Source: CAJCIW01 sp963833965
GTDB lineage: Bacteria > Chlamydiota > Chlamydiia > Chlamydiales > Rhabdochlamydiaceae
NCBI GenBank assembly: GCA_963833965.1
Contig: CAWHZZ010000001.1
Location: forward strand, 124,001 to 188,000
Reading direction: 5' to 3'
DNA: 64,000 bases
The translations under genes and the position numbers were made by a program. The notes beneath the pieces were generated by a model that was given only the letters and a program-made list of their open reading frames with translations, had not been told where the DNA came from and made no database searches. Below, piece after piece: positions 1 through 8,494 of the stretch; positions within the stretch are counted from its first letter, which is position 1, and each line of letters starts with the position of its first letter.

Positions 1-2
1 GG

Positions 3-440
3 GCTCCCGAGTACAATGCGGAAAAAGCTCTGGAATTCCTGTGTCGAGTTAAGGAGAAAAATCCAAACAAAACTCTTGAAATTGAAAATCCGTTCCGTCT
101 TCCGATGAACTTGTGGAAGGGGCTGCTCGAATTGAGCGGCATCGCGTTGGGAAAGGCGATGGGCCATCTGCCGAAGAAAAAGCTCTCCGAACTCGCCGAG
201 AGGATCACCCGCTCTTCATTTCTGCAAGAGGGAAAAACCACCTATAAGCAAGAGTTTGTGACGTCGGGCGGCGTGGCGTTAAAGGAAATCGACTTTAAGT
301 CTTTCGAGAGCCGCATTGTCCCAAACCTTTTCTTCGCTGGAGAGCTCCTTGATATCGACGGCGTCACTGGCGGATTTAACTTTCAAAACGCTTGGACGTC
401 CGCGTTCCTCGCAGCAACTTGTATAACAAACAAACTATGA
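3..440 (+). CDS. C-terminal part of a HI0933/BaiN-family FAD-dependent oxidoreductase (cut by window edge)
   Basis: The reading frame is open from base 3, so the gene starts before the window and only about 145 C-terminal residues are visible. The end carries the family's hallmark: a segment FFAGELLDIDGVTGGFNFQ followed by AWTSAFLAA, the FAD-binding tail of the HI0933/YhiN/BaiN flavoprotein family. Members are cytosolic NAD(P)/FAD oxidoreductases of poorly defined substrate. The TGA stop overlaps the ATG of the next gene (ATGA at 437-440), so the two are probably co-transcribed. Family assignment is firm; the reaction is unknown. Confidence 0.85.
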   Translation, partial: APEYNAEKALEFLCRVKEKNPNKTLEIENPFRLPMNLWKGLLELSGIALGKAMGHLPKKKLSELAERITRSSFLQEGKTTYKQEFVTSGGVALKEIDFKSFESRIVPNLFFAGELLDIDGVTGGFNFQNAWTSAFLAATCITNKL

Positions 441-1888
441 CAGTCTATTTCCACCCGCAGAAAATTGAAAATATCAACCACCACCTTCAAAGCACAGACA
501 TTTCCGCTCACGAAAAAATCGGCACGCTCTTTTCGCGCATTATCGATGCCATTCAGTCTGGCGAACAACACAAGATAAACCCTTATCTTACGGATCTTCA
601 AGTCTATAAGAATGATAAAGAAGCCATCGAGGCGATGTCTTCCTTGGTCCAAACTTTAAACGATGGATCGCTCAGGATTATCCCTTCTGACAATACGGGG
701 GTTTACTTTCTCGCAATGGCTTCCGCCAGAGAGCAAGATACATTTGAAGAAGTTGCCGTATTCAAGATAGGGCGCAAGCGAGCGGCGATAGAAATAATGG
801 CGCGGCAGTTTGCTTACCACCTAGGCTTAGACAAGCAAATGGTTCCTGGAATGTTCTGCGCAATGACAAATCTTTCTGTTTACACTGCCGATAGTGCAGA
901 TGACGAGACCGTCGAAGATCTTTGGAACGGCAACGAAAAAGTCTTTTCGGCCCCACCAGAAAAAAACATCTGCATCCTCGACGGAATAAAAATCGATATC
1001 GATCCCTCTAGCGTAGTCTACGAAAACGTTGATGAATCCTCCGCTGAAAAAATGGCTACAGCTGTTGTCGGCATTGTTCAGCCCTTCTTGAAAAAGCAGC
1101 CCCCGGAGTCTCTTTATGAATATACTCTGAAAACCATTTTCGCACTGGCCCTCGGATTAAGAGATGGCAAAGCGAATAGCTGTGAGGGATCGACATTTTT
1201 CGATGTCGAAGATTGTATGCCCATCCGCATCGATCCTCCATGGAATGCCGAGAACATTGAAAAAATGCCCTCCGCGATCGATTTGCCGTATCTAGATCAA
1301 GATCCCAGGACCAATCAACAGCTCGGCAAAGAAGAGATGAACAATTTGGCTGCTCTTGTGCAGCAATGGAATATTTCGAGCATCATCAATGCATTAAAGC
1401 ATTTGAAAATCCGGTATGAAGATTCTGAGACAGAAAATTTAGCGGTCGGAAAAACAGGTGATGACGAAGGAGGTCATCGCATCAAAATAGAAAAGGGAAA
1501 ACCGCATTTGATCAACGGACACCTCAATCATTTCAATCCTTCCAATGCCAAACGCCGGGTTTTACTTCCAGAGCAACTCGAAGCCTGCAATATACGCCTG
1601 CAACGGATCCGCGATTATATCTCATGGCGCGCAAGGCGCGAGGAATCTTTTTCTCCGCAGGAGCTCGTCTACGCCGTCGATTTATATGGTAAAGTTTATC
1701 ACGAGGCGATCCGGGCCAGTTCCTCTGCTCTTCCCCAGCAAGACGGCAGGACCTTCACAAATGCAGGCGTCAACAGCCTTTCCGGCCGCAGGTCTCCCAA
1801 AGACCTTCGAGTCTCTATTCCCTCACTCGACGACATGCCCTCTTCAACAGAGATTGGGCAGAAGCTTAAAAAGATTCACACCTCTTAG
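437..1888 (+). CDS. Hypothetical protein with a kinase-like (PI3/4K- or HipA-like) signature
   Basis: I chose the ATG at 437 (MTVYFHPQ) because it overlaps the upstream stop in the ATGA arrangement; the frame is open back to a TTG at 392. The product is 483 aa with no signal peptide or membrane segment. Not recognised with certainty. Two blocks resemble lipid-kinase-like folds: VAVFKIGRKRAAIEIMARQF (K110 with a following Glu, then VPGMF), like the ATP-lysine region, and ALGLRDGKANS at about 238-248 followed by FFDVEDCM (D256), like a catalytic-loop Asp/Asn plus metal-binding Asp. The C-terminal ~150 residues are polar and basic. A host-directed effector kinase is an inference; it could be a non-catalytic relic of that fold. 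Confidence 0.55.
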   Translation: MTVYFHPQKIENINHHLQSTDISAHEKIGTLFSRIIDAIQSGEQHKINPYLTDLQVYKNDKEAIEAMSSLVQTLNDGSLRIIPSDNTGVYFLAMASAREQDTFEEVAVFKIGRKRAAIEIMARQFAYHLGLDKQMVPGMFCAMTNLSVYTADSADDETVEDLWNGNEKVFSAPPEKNICILDGIKIDIDPSSVVYENVDESSAEKMATAVVGIVQPFLKKQPPESLYEYTLKTIFALALGLRDGKANSCEGSTFFDVEDCMPIRIDPPWNAENIEKMPSAIDLPYLDQDPRTNQQLGKEEMNNLAALVQQWNISSIINALKHLKIRYEDSETENLAVGKTGDDEGGHRIKIEKGKPHLINGHLNHFNPSNAKRRVLLPEQLEACNIRLQRIRDYISWRARREESFSPQELVYAVDLYGKVYHEAIRASSSALPQQDGRTFTNAGVNSLSGRRSPKDLRVSIPSLDDMPSSTEIGQKLKKIHTS

Positions 1889-2026
1889 AGGGCGTCTCAC
1901 CCGCAATCAACGCCAGCACTTGGATGGCTGATATACGGATCTTTTCAGTGGGTCAGTTTACAGCTGAAGATGGCTGACCACCCACACTCTGATTAATTCG
2001 GATACTGCTACAAAAGTTTGAGATCG

Positions 2027-2815
2027 TCACAAATAAAGACATTCGATCCGGTCATTTTTCTTCGGCCCGACGATTCTCCAGCTCAGTTGGAGAAAATGCG
2101 GGCCGAGATCGACCTGCCCAAAATATGCGTCCGAGCCGCAAAGATGGGAATCGATCGAAACTAAAAGCGTCTCTCGCTTCGGTTTGAGATGAAAAAGAAA
2201 AACAGGCTTGGCTGCCCCGTGCCTGAGGTGCTCGAGCCCGATTGTCCCGCTGGAAAGGTCGAGCGTCCAGCGGAGCGCATTGCTAAATTGCATCTCTTTG
2301 TCGCACTCCATTTGCCAGATGCCATTTTCCTGGAATAGAAGCTGCGAGGGGCTCTCTTCGACCACCTGAACATCGCCTTTTCCCCGCTTGACCGCCGCCT
2401 CGCGATGAAGTTTAGCGTTGATCATCAACATTTTAACCGCTTTTAGCCGGTTCCAGCAAAGTAGCAATGCGTCTTGCGCCTGCTTAAAATTGAGCGGGGT
2501 GCCCCGAAGTGAATGCTCATCGGAAATGTGGTACAGCCTTTTTTCCTGCGGGGTGAGCAGTTCGTAGCCTTTGCGCAAAACCTGTTCCAGCTCTTTTTTC
2601 AAAGGATAGACCGGGTTGAACCGGTAAAAACGGGTCTTGCCTTCATAAAAGCTCTGGACGACCCCGGCCTTTTCTAGTTTTGCAAAGCCTTTTTGGATCG
2701 GCGTCAGCGGCGTGTTTAGGAATCGGTGCAGCTGCGTCCCATAACCTTTCTCGTTGACCAAGAGAAAATAGAGGATCTTCTCAATGTTTTTACTGCCGAA
2801 CAGCGCTGAGAGCAT
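2027..2815 (-). CDS. Winged helix-turn-helix transcriptional regulator divergent from the biotin operon
   Basis: A 262-aa protein whose first ~75 residues form a winged HTH: helix segments around SKNIEKILYFLL, recognition-type LTPIQKGFAKLEKAGVV, and a wing YEGKTRFYRFNP. The remaining ~190 residues are a mixed domain I do not recognise, perhaps a ligand or sensor module. It is transcribed away from bioB with only 190 bp between the starts, and a perfect inverted repeat lies in that gap. This is the classical layout of a local regulator, so control of the bio operon is a reasonable inference but not shown. Terminator-like pairing is weak downstream. Confidence 0.65.
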   Translation of the reverse strand: MLSALFGSKNIEKILYFLLVNEKGYGTQLHRFLNTPLTPIQKGFAKLEKAGVVQSFYEGKTRFYRFNPVYPLKKELEQVLRKGYELLTPQEKRLYHISDEHSLRGTPLNFKQAQDALLLCWNRLKAVKMLMINAKLHREAAVKRGKGDVQVVEESPSQLLFQENGIWQMECDKEMQFSNALRWTLDLSSGTIGLEHLRHGAAKPVFLFHLKPKRETLLVSIDSHLCGSDAYFGQVDLGPHFLQLSWRIVGPKKNDRIECLYL

Positions 2816-2896
2816 TTTTATATACCTTCAGTAGGGGGAATATCAACTAAAGTAGAGATTCTAAGCTCATTCTAACGAAAACGCCCATTTTTAAAC

Positions 2897-2902
2897 TATA
2901 AT
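2897..2902 (+). promoter_or_regulatory. Likely -10 box for bioB
   Basis: TATAAT about 104 bp upstream of the bioB start. No convincing -35 is visible at the proper distance (TCTAAC-like sequence). A start site near 2909 would place the palindrome at 2912-2932 directly at the start of the transcript, the usual place for a repressor site. Confidence 0.45.
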
Positions 2903-2911
2903 GTAAATTAT

Positions 2912-2932
2912 TTAACCTATAAAGTAGGTTAA
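2912..2932. promoter_or_regulatory. Perfect 8-bp inverted repeat, candidate operator of the bio operon
   Basis: TTAACCTA and TAGGTTAA separated by TAAAG make a perfect dyad between the divergent regulator and bioB. The AACC...GGTT core resembles BirA-type half sites, but the spacing here (9 nt between AACC and GGTT) is much shorter than the 14-16 nt of known BirA operators. The winged-HTH protein encoded next door is therefore the more likely ligand. The site assignment is an inference from symmetry and position. Confidence 0.5.
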
Positions 2933-3005
2933 TCTAACGGTTCCACCCCCTTGAAATTTCCTACCGCGACATGCGTAAATATCCGGTAATTTAAGAGGAA
3001 TTCAT

Positions 3006-3968
3006 GTGAAGACAGACTGGATGCTCCAAGAGGTGCAAGATCTATACAGGAAGCCGCTTTTCGAGCTGCTTGCACAGGCCGGCGAGGCCCATCGAAAATT
3101 CCACGATCCCACCGAGATGCAAATTTGCACATTGGTCTCTGTCAAGACGGGCGGGTGCCCCGAAGACTGCAAGTATTGCGCACAGTCTTCGCGCTACGCG
3201 ACCGATGTCAAGGCGGAGCCGATGAAAACGCTCGAAGAGGTGAAAGCAAGGGCGAAGACGGCGCTAACCCAGGGGGTAACGCGCATCTGCCTTGGAGCCG
3301 CTTGGAAGAAAGTGCGGGACGGGGCGGCTTTTGATGCGATTTGCCAAATGGTGTCGGAGCTTGCTGCCATGGGCGTCGAGGTGTGCTGTACGCTTGGATC
3401 GCTCTCCACCTCCCAAGCGCAAAAGCTTGCGGAAGCCGGTCTATACGCTTACAACCACAATATCGATTCATCACGCGAATATTACCCGAAGTTCGTGACG
3501 ACGCGAACGTTCGACGAGCGTTTGCAGACCTTGGAAATCGTGCGGCAAACGAATATCAGCGTTTGCTGCGGCGGAATCCTCGGCCTTGGAGAGTCGGAAG
3601 AAGACCGCATCTCGTTTCTACATACTTTATGCACACAAAGCTCCCATCCCGAATCGGTCCCGATTAACCAACTTCACCGTATTCCCGGAACCCCCTTTAG
3701 CGATAATCCGACCCTCGATTTCTGGGACGTCCTGCGCACAATTGCAGCAGCAAGGATCTTGATGCCCCAGGCGATGGTCCGCCTCTCGGCAGGGCGGATC
3801 CAACTTTCGCGGGAGCAGCAAGCGCTTTGTTTTCTCGCCGGCGCTAATTCGATGTGGTTTGGGGAAAAACTTCTCACCGTCGCCAATCCCGCAGTGGAGC
3901 GCGATGAAGAGATGTTGCGATTGTTTGGACTCAAGAAGAGAGCGGCGTATGCTCGAAAAAATGCTTAA
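3006..3968 (+). CDS. bioB: Biotin synthase
   Basis: A 320-aa radical-SAM enzyme that inserts sulfur into dethiobiotin, the last step of biotin synthesis. The motif GGCPEDCKYCAQSS carries the CxxxCxxC cluster cysteines, and conserved downstream blocks YNHNIDSSREYY and GILGLGESEEDR match BioB. The start is GTG at 3006, preceded by AGAGGA at about 2994-2999; an ATG at 3021 is a weaker alternative. First gene of a compact operon: its 3' end overlaps bioF by 20 bp. Probably controlled by the palindrome upstream. Confidence 0.96.
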   Translation: MKTDWMLQEVQDLYRKPLFELLAQAGEAHRKFHDPTEMQICTLVSVKTGGCPEDCKYCAQSSRYATDVKAEPMKTLEEVKARAKTALTQGVTRICLGAAWKKVRDGAAFDAICQMVSELAAMGVEVCCTLGSLSTSQAQKLAEAGLYAYNHNIDSSREYYPKFVTTRTFDERLQTLEIVRQTNISVCCGGILGLGESEEDRISFLHTLCTQSSHPESVPINQLHRIPGTPFSDNPTLDFWDVLRTIAAARILMPQAMVRLSAGRIQLSREQQALCFLAGANSMWFGEKLLTVANPAVERDEEMLRLFGLKKRAAYARKNA

Positions 3969-5001
3969 AAATGGCTCATTGCGCTCCCTAAAACAGCGGG
4001 GAAATCTCATCGATCTCGCCTCCAACGATTATTTGGGCCTTTCGCGCGATCTGGAATTTCAGCAGGCCATCATCGCCAAATGGGAAGAATACGGCCAATC
4101 TCTTAACAATAAGGTTGGAGCGACCGGATCGCGCCTGCTCACAGGCAACCATAGACATTTTGAAGAACTCGAAGAAAAAATCGCCTGCTTTCATGGGTTT
4201 GAATCCGCCACACTTTTTAATTGCGGCTACATGGCCAATCTCGCTTTGCTCTCTTCCCTCTTTGACACAGTAATCGCGGACCGCGAGGTTCATGCCTCGA
4301 TGCACGACGGGATGAAATTGTCCAAGGCGGAAAATTTTTATTTTCGCCACAACGATTTGGAACATCTTGAGTGGCGCCTGAAAAATAAAAAATGCTGCTT
4401 CATCGTCGTCGAATCGCTCTATTCGATGAGCGGCGACACTGCCCCATTAAAAGAGCTTGTTTTGCTTTCAGAAAAGTACGGCGCCAAGCTCATCGTCGAT
4501 GAAGCGCATGCCGTCGGTGTTCTTGGTTCTCAAGGAAAAGGTCTTGCCGCGAAATACGATGGCGTTTTTGCGTGCGTGTGCGCATTTGGCAAAGCATTAG
4601 GCGTCCATGGGGCAGTGATTTTAGGTTCTCGCTTACTTAAAAAAACGCTCCTTAATGTTGCCCGCTCCCTCATCTACACGACGGCCTTGCCCCTGCCGCT
4701 TCTTGCAGCGATTGCCTGCAGCTATGAGCGGTTTCCTGGCATGCAGCGGGAGAGGGATCAACTCGCCGACCTTTGCCGCCAATTTAATTTCCCATCGCAT
4801 ATTCAACCGATTGTGGCGCCCGGAAATTCCCAAGCGAAGCTTCTATCGCATTATTTGATGCATCACGGCATCGACGTAAGGCCGATCTTAAGCCCCACTG
4901 TCCCGAAAGGGAAGGAACAGCTGCGTCTGACGCTGCACAGCTTTAACACGAACGCCCAGGTGCAGGATTGCCTTAAAAAAGTGGAGGAGTGGATTGACTA
5001 A
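3949..5001 (+). CDS. bioF: 8-amino-7-oxononanoate synthase
   Basis: PLP enzyme condensing pimeloyl thioester with alanine to KAPA. Visible landmarks are NLIDLASNDYLGLS near the N-terminus, GATGSRLLTGN, VDEAHAVGVLG and CAFGKALGVHGA containing the PLP lysine. The frame is open further upstream inside bioB, but the ATG at 3949 (MLEKMLKNGS) gives a 350-aa protein with a normal N-terminus; about 385 aa is usual, so it is slightly short. It overlaps bioB upstream and bioD downstream, consistent with translational coupling. Confidence 0.94.
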   Translation: MLEKMLKNGSLRSLKQRGNLIDLASNDYLGLSRDLEFQQAIIAKWEEYGQSLNNKVGATGSRLLTGNHRHFEELEEKIACFHGFESATLFNCGYMANLALLSSLFDTVIADREVHASMHDGMKLSKAENFYFRHNDLEHLEWRLKNKKCCFIVVESLYSMSGDTAPLKELVLLSEKYGAKLIVDEAHAVGVLGSQGKGLAAKYDGVFACVCAFGKALGVHGAVILGSRLLKKTLLNVARSLIYTTALPLPLLAAIACSYERFPGMQRERDQLADLCRQFNFPSHIQPIVAPGNSQAKLLSHYLMHHGIDVRPILSPTVPKGKEQLRLTLHSFNTNAQVQDCLKKVEEWID

Positions 5002-5602
5002 TATCATTGTCGCAGGCATTGGCACAGACGTTGGCAAAACGGTTGTCTGTTCCATTTTAATCGATGCCCTAGAGGCCGAGTATTGGAAACCGGTGCAGTG
5101 CGGACAGGATTCTGATCGAGAAAAGATCAAGCAGCTCGTTCCAGGATGCAAAACACACAGGGAAGCCTATGCATTAAAAGCGCCACGTTCTCCGCACCAT
5201 GCCGCACAATTAGAGGGCATCAGAATAGATCCAACACTAATCCAGCCTCCTCAGTCGGAGCGTCCAATTGTCATCGAAGGATGCGGCGGGCTGTTTGTTC
5301 CCCTCAACTTGCAAACAACGACGCTCGATCTTTTCGAGAAGTGGGACTGCGAATGGATTCTCGTCTCGCGCCATTACCTCGGCAGCATCAATCACACTCT
5401 GCTCGCCGTCGAAGCGATGAAAAAGCGCTCGCTAAAAGTTCGAGGGATGATTTTTAACGGAGATCCTCTTCGGGAAACGGAAGAAGTGATCCTCAAATTT
5501 TCTCAAATCCCCTGCCTTGCAAGAATCAATCAGGAGCCGCAATGGAACTCAAAAACCGTTCAGAAGTACGCAAAAAAATGGAAAAAGGAACTCGAGAGCT
5601 GA
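4994..5602 (+). CDS. bioD: Dethiobiotin synthetase
   Basis: A 202-aa P-loop enzyme closing the ureido ring of DAPA with CO2 and ATP. The N-terminus reads MTNIIVAGIGTDVGKTVV, with the GTDVGKT nucleotide loop at residues 10-16, and EGCGGLFVPL matches the conserved central block. The start must be TTG at 4994, because the P-loop follows immediately; it overlaps the bioF stop by 8 bp. Its 3' end overlaps bioA by 61 bp. Confidence 0.93.
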   Translation: MTNIIVAGIGTDVGKTVVCSILIDALEAEYWKPVQCGQDSDREKIKQLVPGCKTHREAYALKAPRSPHHAAQLEGIRIDPTLIQPPQSERPIVIEGCGGLFVPLNLQTTTLDLFEKWDCEWILVSRHYLGSINHTLLAVEAMKKRSLKVRGMIFNGDPLRETEEVILKFSQIPCLARINQEPQWNSKTVQKYAKKWKKELES

Positions 5603-6831
5603 TCTGGCACCCTTACACCCAAATGCTCACCGCCGAGCCGCCAATCCCGATCGCTCGCGCAAAAGGCGCCTATCTATACGCTGAGAATGGCACAGCGTAT
5701 CTCGATGCGATCTCCTCTTGGTGGGTGAATTTGCATGGCCACGCGCATCCCCACATCGCCAAAAAAATTGCCGCCCAAGCGGCAAACCTCGAACATGTGA
5801 TGTTTGCCGGCTTCACCCATGCCCCGGCTGTCACCTTGGCGGAAAAGCTCACGCATCTCACTGGAATGGACAAGATCTTCTATTCCGACAACGGTTCGAC
5901 CGCCATCGAGACCGCCCTCAAAATGGTCCTGCAGTCCTGGCATAACCGCGGCCTCAAAAAGAAGCATTTTCTCTCTTTAAAAGGCGCCCATCACGGAGAA
6001 ACTTTCGGCGCGATGTCTGTCTCGGGAAAAACTGTTTTCAACCTCCCCTTTTGGGACCACCTCTTTCCCGTAGTGAGCCTCGAGCTTCCCCAAACAGGAC
6101 AGGAAGATCTATTTTTATGCGACCTGAAAACGAACCTTCAAACAGGGGCGATCGCCGGTTTTATTTTCGAGCCCCTCATCTTAGGGCCAGGCGGCATGAA
6201 GCTCTATTCAAGGAAGGCTTTGGACTATGCTTTGCAATTGTGTTCCGAATATGGCGTGCCGACCATTGCCGATGAAGTGATGACTGGCTTTGGCCGAACC
6301 GGCCCTCTTTTTGCCTGCGATGCCCTTGAAGAGCGCCCCGATATTCTCTGTTTGTCCAAAGGGATCACAGGCGGTTTTTTGCCGCTTGGGGCCACGCTCT
6401 GTAAGCAAAAGATCTACGAAACGTTCCTCTCATCCTCCTCCGAGAAAGCGTTTTTGCATGGGCATTCCTACACAGCCAATCCAATCGCTTGCGCTGCGGC
6501 TCTTGGAAGTTTAGATTTATTGCTAAAACCTGAGTGCGCAGCACAAAGAGAAAAAATTGGCACGCTTCATCGAGATTTTTGCAAAAAATATTCATCCCAC
6601 CCTGGATTACTCCGGTGCGAGTCGTTAGGGACAATCCTCATTTTAGAATACAAAGCCGGCACAGGCTATTTCAGCCCTATCAGAGAGCGCCTCTCCCGCT
6701 ATTTCCTCTCGCAACACATCCTCCTTCGCCCACTCGGCAACGTGATCCATGTGATGCCCCCGTATTGTGTGAGGGAGAGTGAACTTGAACAGATTTATTC
6801 CCATTTGGCCCTGAGTCTGGAGTTACTATGA
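5542..6831 (+). CDS. bioA: Adenosylmethionine-8-amino-7-oxononanoate aminotransferase
   Basis: Class III PLP aminotransferase of 429 aa that converts KAPA to DAPA. Diagnostic blocks: IWHPYTQM, AISSWWVNLHGHAHP, YSDNGSTAIETALKM, ADEVMTGFGRTG, and SKGITGGFLPLG with the PLP lysine. The ATG at 5542 has AGGAG at 5530-5534 within bioD; an internal ATG at 5578 would give a more typical N-terminus. The stop overlaps the next gene's ATG (ATGA at 6828-6831). Confidence 0.95.
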   Translation: MELKNRSEVRKKMEKGTRELIWHPYTQMLTAEPPIPIARAKGAYLYAENGTAYLDAISSWWVNLHGHAHPHIAKKIAAQAANLEHVMFAGFTHAPAVTLAEKLTHLTGMDKIFYSDNGSTAIETALKMVLQSWHNRGLKKKHFLSLKGAHHGETFGAMSVSGKTVFNLPFWDHLFPVVSLELPQTGQEDLFLCDLKTNLQTGAIAGFIFEPLILGPGGMKLYSRKALDYALQLCSEYGVPTIADEVMTGFGRTGPLFACDALEERPDILCLSKGITGGFLPLGATLCKQKIYETFLSSSSEKAFLHGHSYTANPIACAAALGSLDLLLKPECAAQREKIGTLHRDFCKKYSSHPGLLRCESLGTILILEYKAGTGYFSPIRERLSRYFLSQHILLRPLGNVIHVMPPYCVRESELEQIYSHLALSLELL

Positions 6832-7448
6832 AACACTTTCTGAGTTTGCGCGAGCAATTTGAAAAAATTCTGCCCCCATTTGTAACCGACGCATTTTCCC
6901 ATGCCAAATGGCTCAACACCCTTTCCTATTTAGAAAATTGCGGCGCCCGCAAAATTGCCCGTTGCGAACATCCCCAAAACGTTTCCAGGCAGATGCTCAA
7001 ACATGCTGCGGAAGAATTCCGCCACGCCTTTTACCTCAAGCAGCAAATCTCCACAAAGCTAGGGTTTTTCATACCGACGTATCATGTCCACGAGCTTTGG
7101 GGTGGCATGGCCACCTTGCGCTACCTCGACCGCTTGGAAACACGCATTTGCCGACTTGTCAAGAAATCGTGCCACCCCATGGCCATTTATTTTCTCGTCA
7201 CCTACGCTATAGAATTGAGGGCCTCTGAAATTTACCCGCTTTATCAAGATCTTCTGTCTCAAAGCAAATCCCCTGTTTCTGTCCGCTCCATCCTCCTCGA
7301 GGAAAAGGGGCACCTCGAGGAAATGCGCGAGCAAATCGCCGCCCTTCGCATTGATGAGACGATCATCGAGGCCGTATGCCAAGCGGAAGGAACGCAGTGC
7401 GAAAAATGGATTGAAGGACTAAAAAACTGCATATATAATTTTGGATAA
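6828..7448 (+). CDS. Ferritin-like diiron protein, fifth gene of the biotin operon
   Basis: A 206-aa soluble helical protein. It shows the full set of ferritin-like diiron ligands: E36, E63-x-x-H66 (EEFRH), E129 (YAIELRASE) and E159-x-x-H162 (EEKGHLEEM), in the order expected for a four-helix bundle. It starts on the bioA stop (ATGA), so it is very likely co-translated with biotin genes. No bioC, bioH, bioW or bioI is visible here, so a role in making or cleaving a pimeloyl precursor is an attractive inference. It could instead be a heme-oxygenase-like/CADD-type oxygenase with another job. The diiron site is well supported by sequence; the reaction is not known. Confidence 0.75.
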   Translation: MKHFLSLREQFEKILPPFVTDAFSHAKWLNTLSYLENCGARKIARCEHPQNVSRQMLKHAAEEFRHAFYLKQQISTKLGFFIPTYHVHELWGGMATLRYLDRLETRICRLVKKSCHPMAIYFLVTYAIELRASEIYPLYQDLLSQSKSPVSVRSILLEEKGHLEEMREQIAALRIDETIIEAVCQAEGTQCEKWIEGLKNCIYNFG

Positions 7449-7486
7449 AATCAATCGCAATATTTTAAAAAAACAGGAGATTTTTC

Positions 7487-8440
7487 ATGACATCAACAAC
7501 TGGCGCTATAGGTCTAAGTACTTTTGGTGGATCGACTTTTATTCCTACATTGGAAAACCATTTTGGGTTAAGCATCGCGCAAGAGTATGATCCAGACTGC
7601 GAAAACCCGCTCGTATGGCAAAACCCTTATCTTAATTTAGCGATTACACCCTACATTCCCTCTGGAGACAAAGAACTCGTTGCATCTTGTCAGACTGTAT
7701 TCAATGATATGCGCAATTCATCAGTGGTAACGCTTGACGAATCCATAAAGCTTGAAGTCTTTTTATGGACAAATGATGTGTCTGTTCTCATCTTCTCTCA
7801 ACTGGACCTTGTAACTTTGAGCAGCTGTTCAAAGGTTTCCAAATGCTTCCATTGGATCACTAAAGCCTCGTTCATCTGGGCTAAACAATTAACAAATCTT
7901 CTTCCCAATGTGAAACCGCTTAAGCCTGAAGTTTGTATTTTTTCTACGCAACAACAATTCCAGATTATTTATACAAAGATAAACGATTATAAAAAACCCT
8001 ATTTCGCTAGATTCGATCGCATTAAAGAAACAAGCCTCACTCTGAAAAATGAGCTAAAACAGGTCACATCCAAGTTCATTGTTTTTGGTGGACCAAACGC
8101 CCTGACTGATGCCACGCAGAAATTAAATGATCTTTTCATTGAGAATCGGATACAAAATGATTGGTTTCAACAGCGTGTATTATGGAAGGATTTAGAGCAA
8201 ACTGAAGAATTTCAAGCCTTGTACCTATCGAAGCAAATGATTCATTTAAAGTCTCGGATCAACTCTAAGACCGGCGAGAATTTCGATGGCTCTATTGCAT
8301 CTATTCACGAAGGCAGTGAACTGGCACGTGTGTTAAATGCTATCAATTTCCTCATCCCCTCAGCAATTGACAACCAGGAGCAATTCGAAAAAGTGATTCA
8401 ACAGTCTGAAGCGCAAATGAATACGGCATCTTTATCATAG
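7487..8440 (+). CDS. F-box-containing protein, probable host-directed effector
   Basis: A 317-aa protein with a good Shine-Dalgarno (AGGAGA at about 7476-7481). Residues about 93-137 read NDVSVLIFSQLDLVTLSSC followed by SKVSKCFHWITK and IWAKQL, which fits the eukaryotic F-box pattern (LPxE-like start, hydrophobic helix, VCKxW-like, final W). F-box domains dock on SKP1 of SCF ubiquitin ligases, and environmental chlamydiae are known to encode such proteins. The rest is helical without recognised substrate-binding repeats. No secretion signal is readable by eye; host targeting is inferred. Ends just before a strong terminator. Confidence 0.7.
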   Translation: MTSTTGAIGLSTFGGSTFIPTLENHFGLSIAQEYDPDCENPLVWQNPYLNLAITPYIPSGDKELVASCQTVFNDMRNSSVVTLDESIKLEVFLWTNDVSVLIFSQLDLVTLSSCSKVSKCFHWITKASFIWAKQLTNLLPNVKPLKPEVCIFSTQQQFQIIYTKINDYKKPYFARFDRIKETSLTLKNELKQVTSKFIVFGGPNALTDATQKLNDLFIENRIQNDWFQQRVLWKDLEQTEEFQALYLSKQMIHLKSRINSKTGENFDGSIASIHEGSELARVLNAINFLIPSAIDNQEQFEKVIQQSEAQMNTASLS

Positions 8441-8460
8441 ATCGTCCATGGCAAACGATT

Positions 8461-8494
8461 AAAAAACCCCGCTCCATTTGGAGCGGGGTTTTTT
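8461..8494 (+). terminator. Rho-independent terminator after the F-box gene
   Basis: An A-run, then CCCCGCTCCA and TGGAGCGGGG separated by TT, followed by a T-run. The symmetric A/T flanks allow it to work in both directions. Confidence 0.9.

Noticed and set aside
1889..2026. GTGGGTCAG...CTGACCACCCAC as a terminator
   Set aside because: Pairing is interrupted and no T-run follows; too weak to call.
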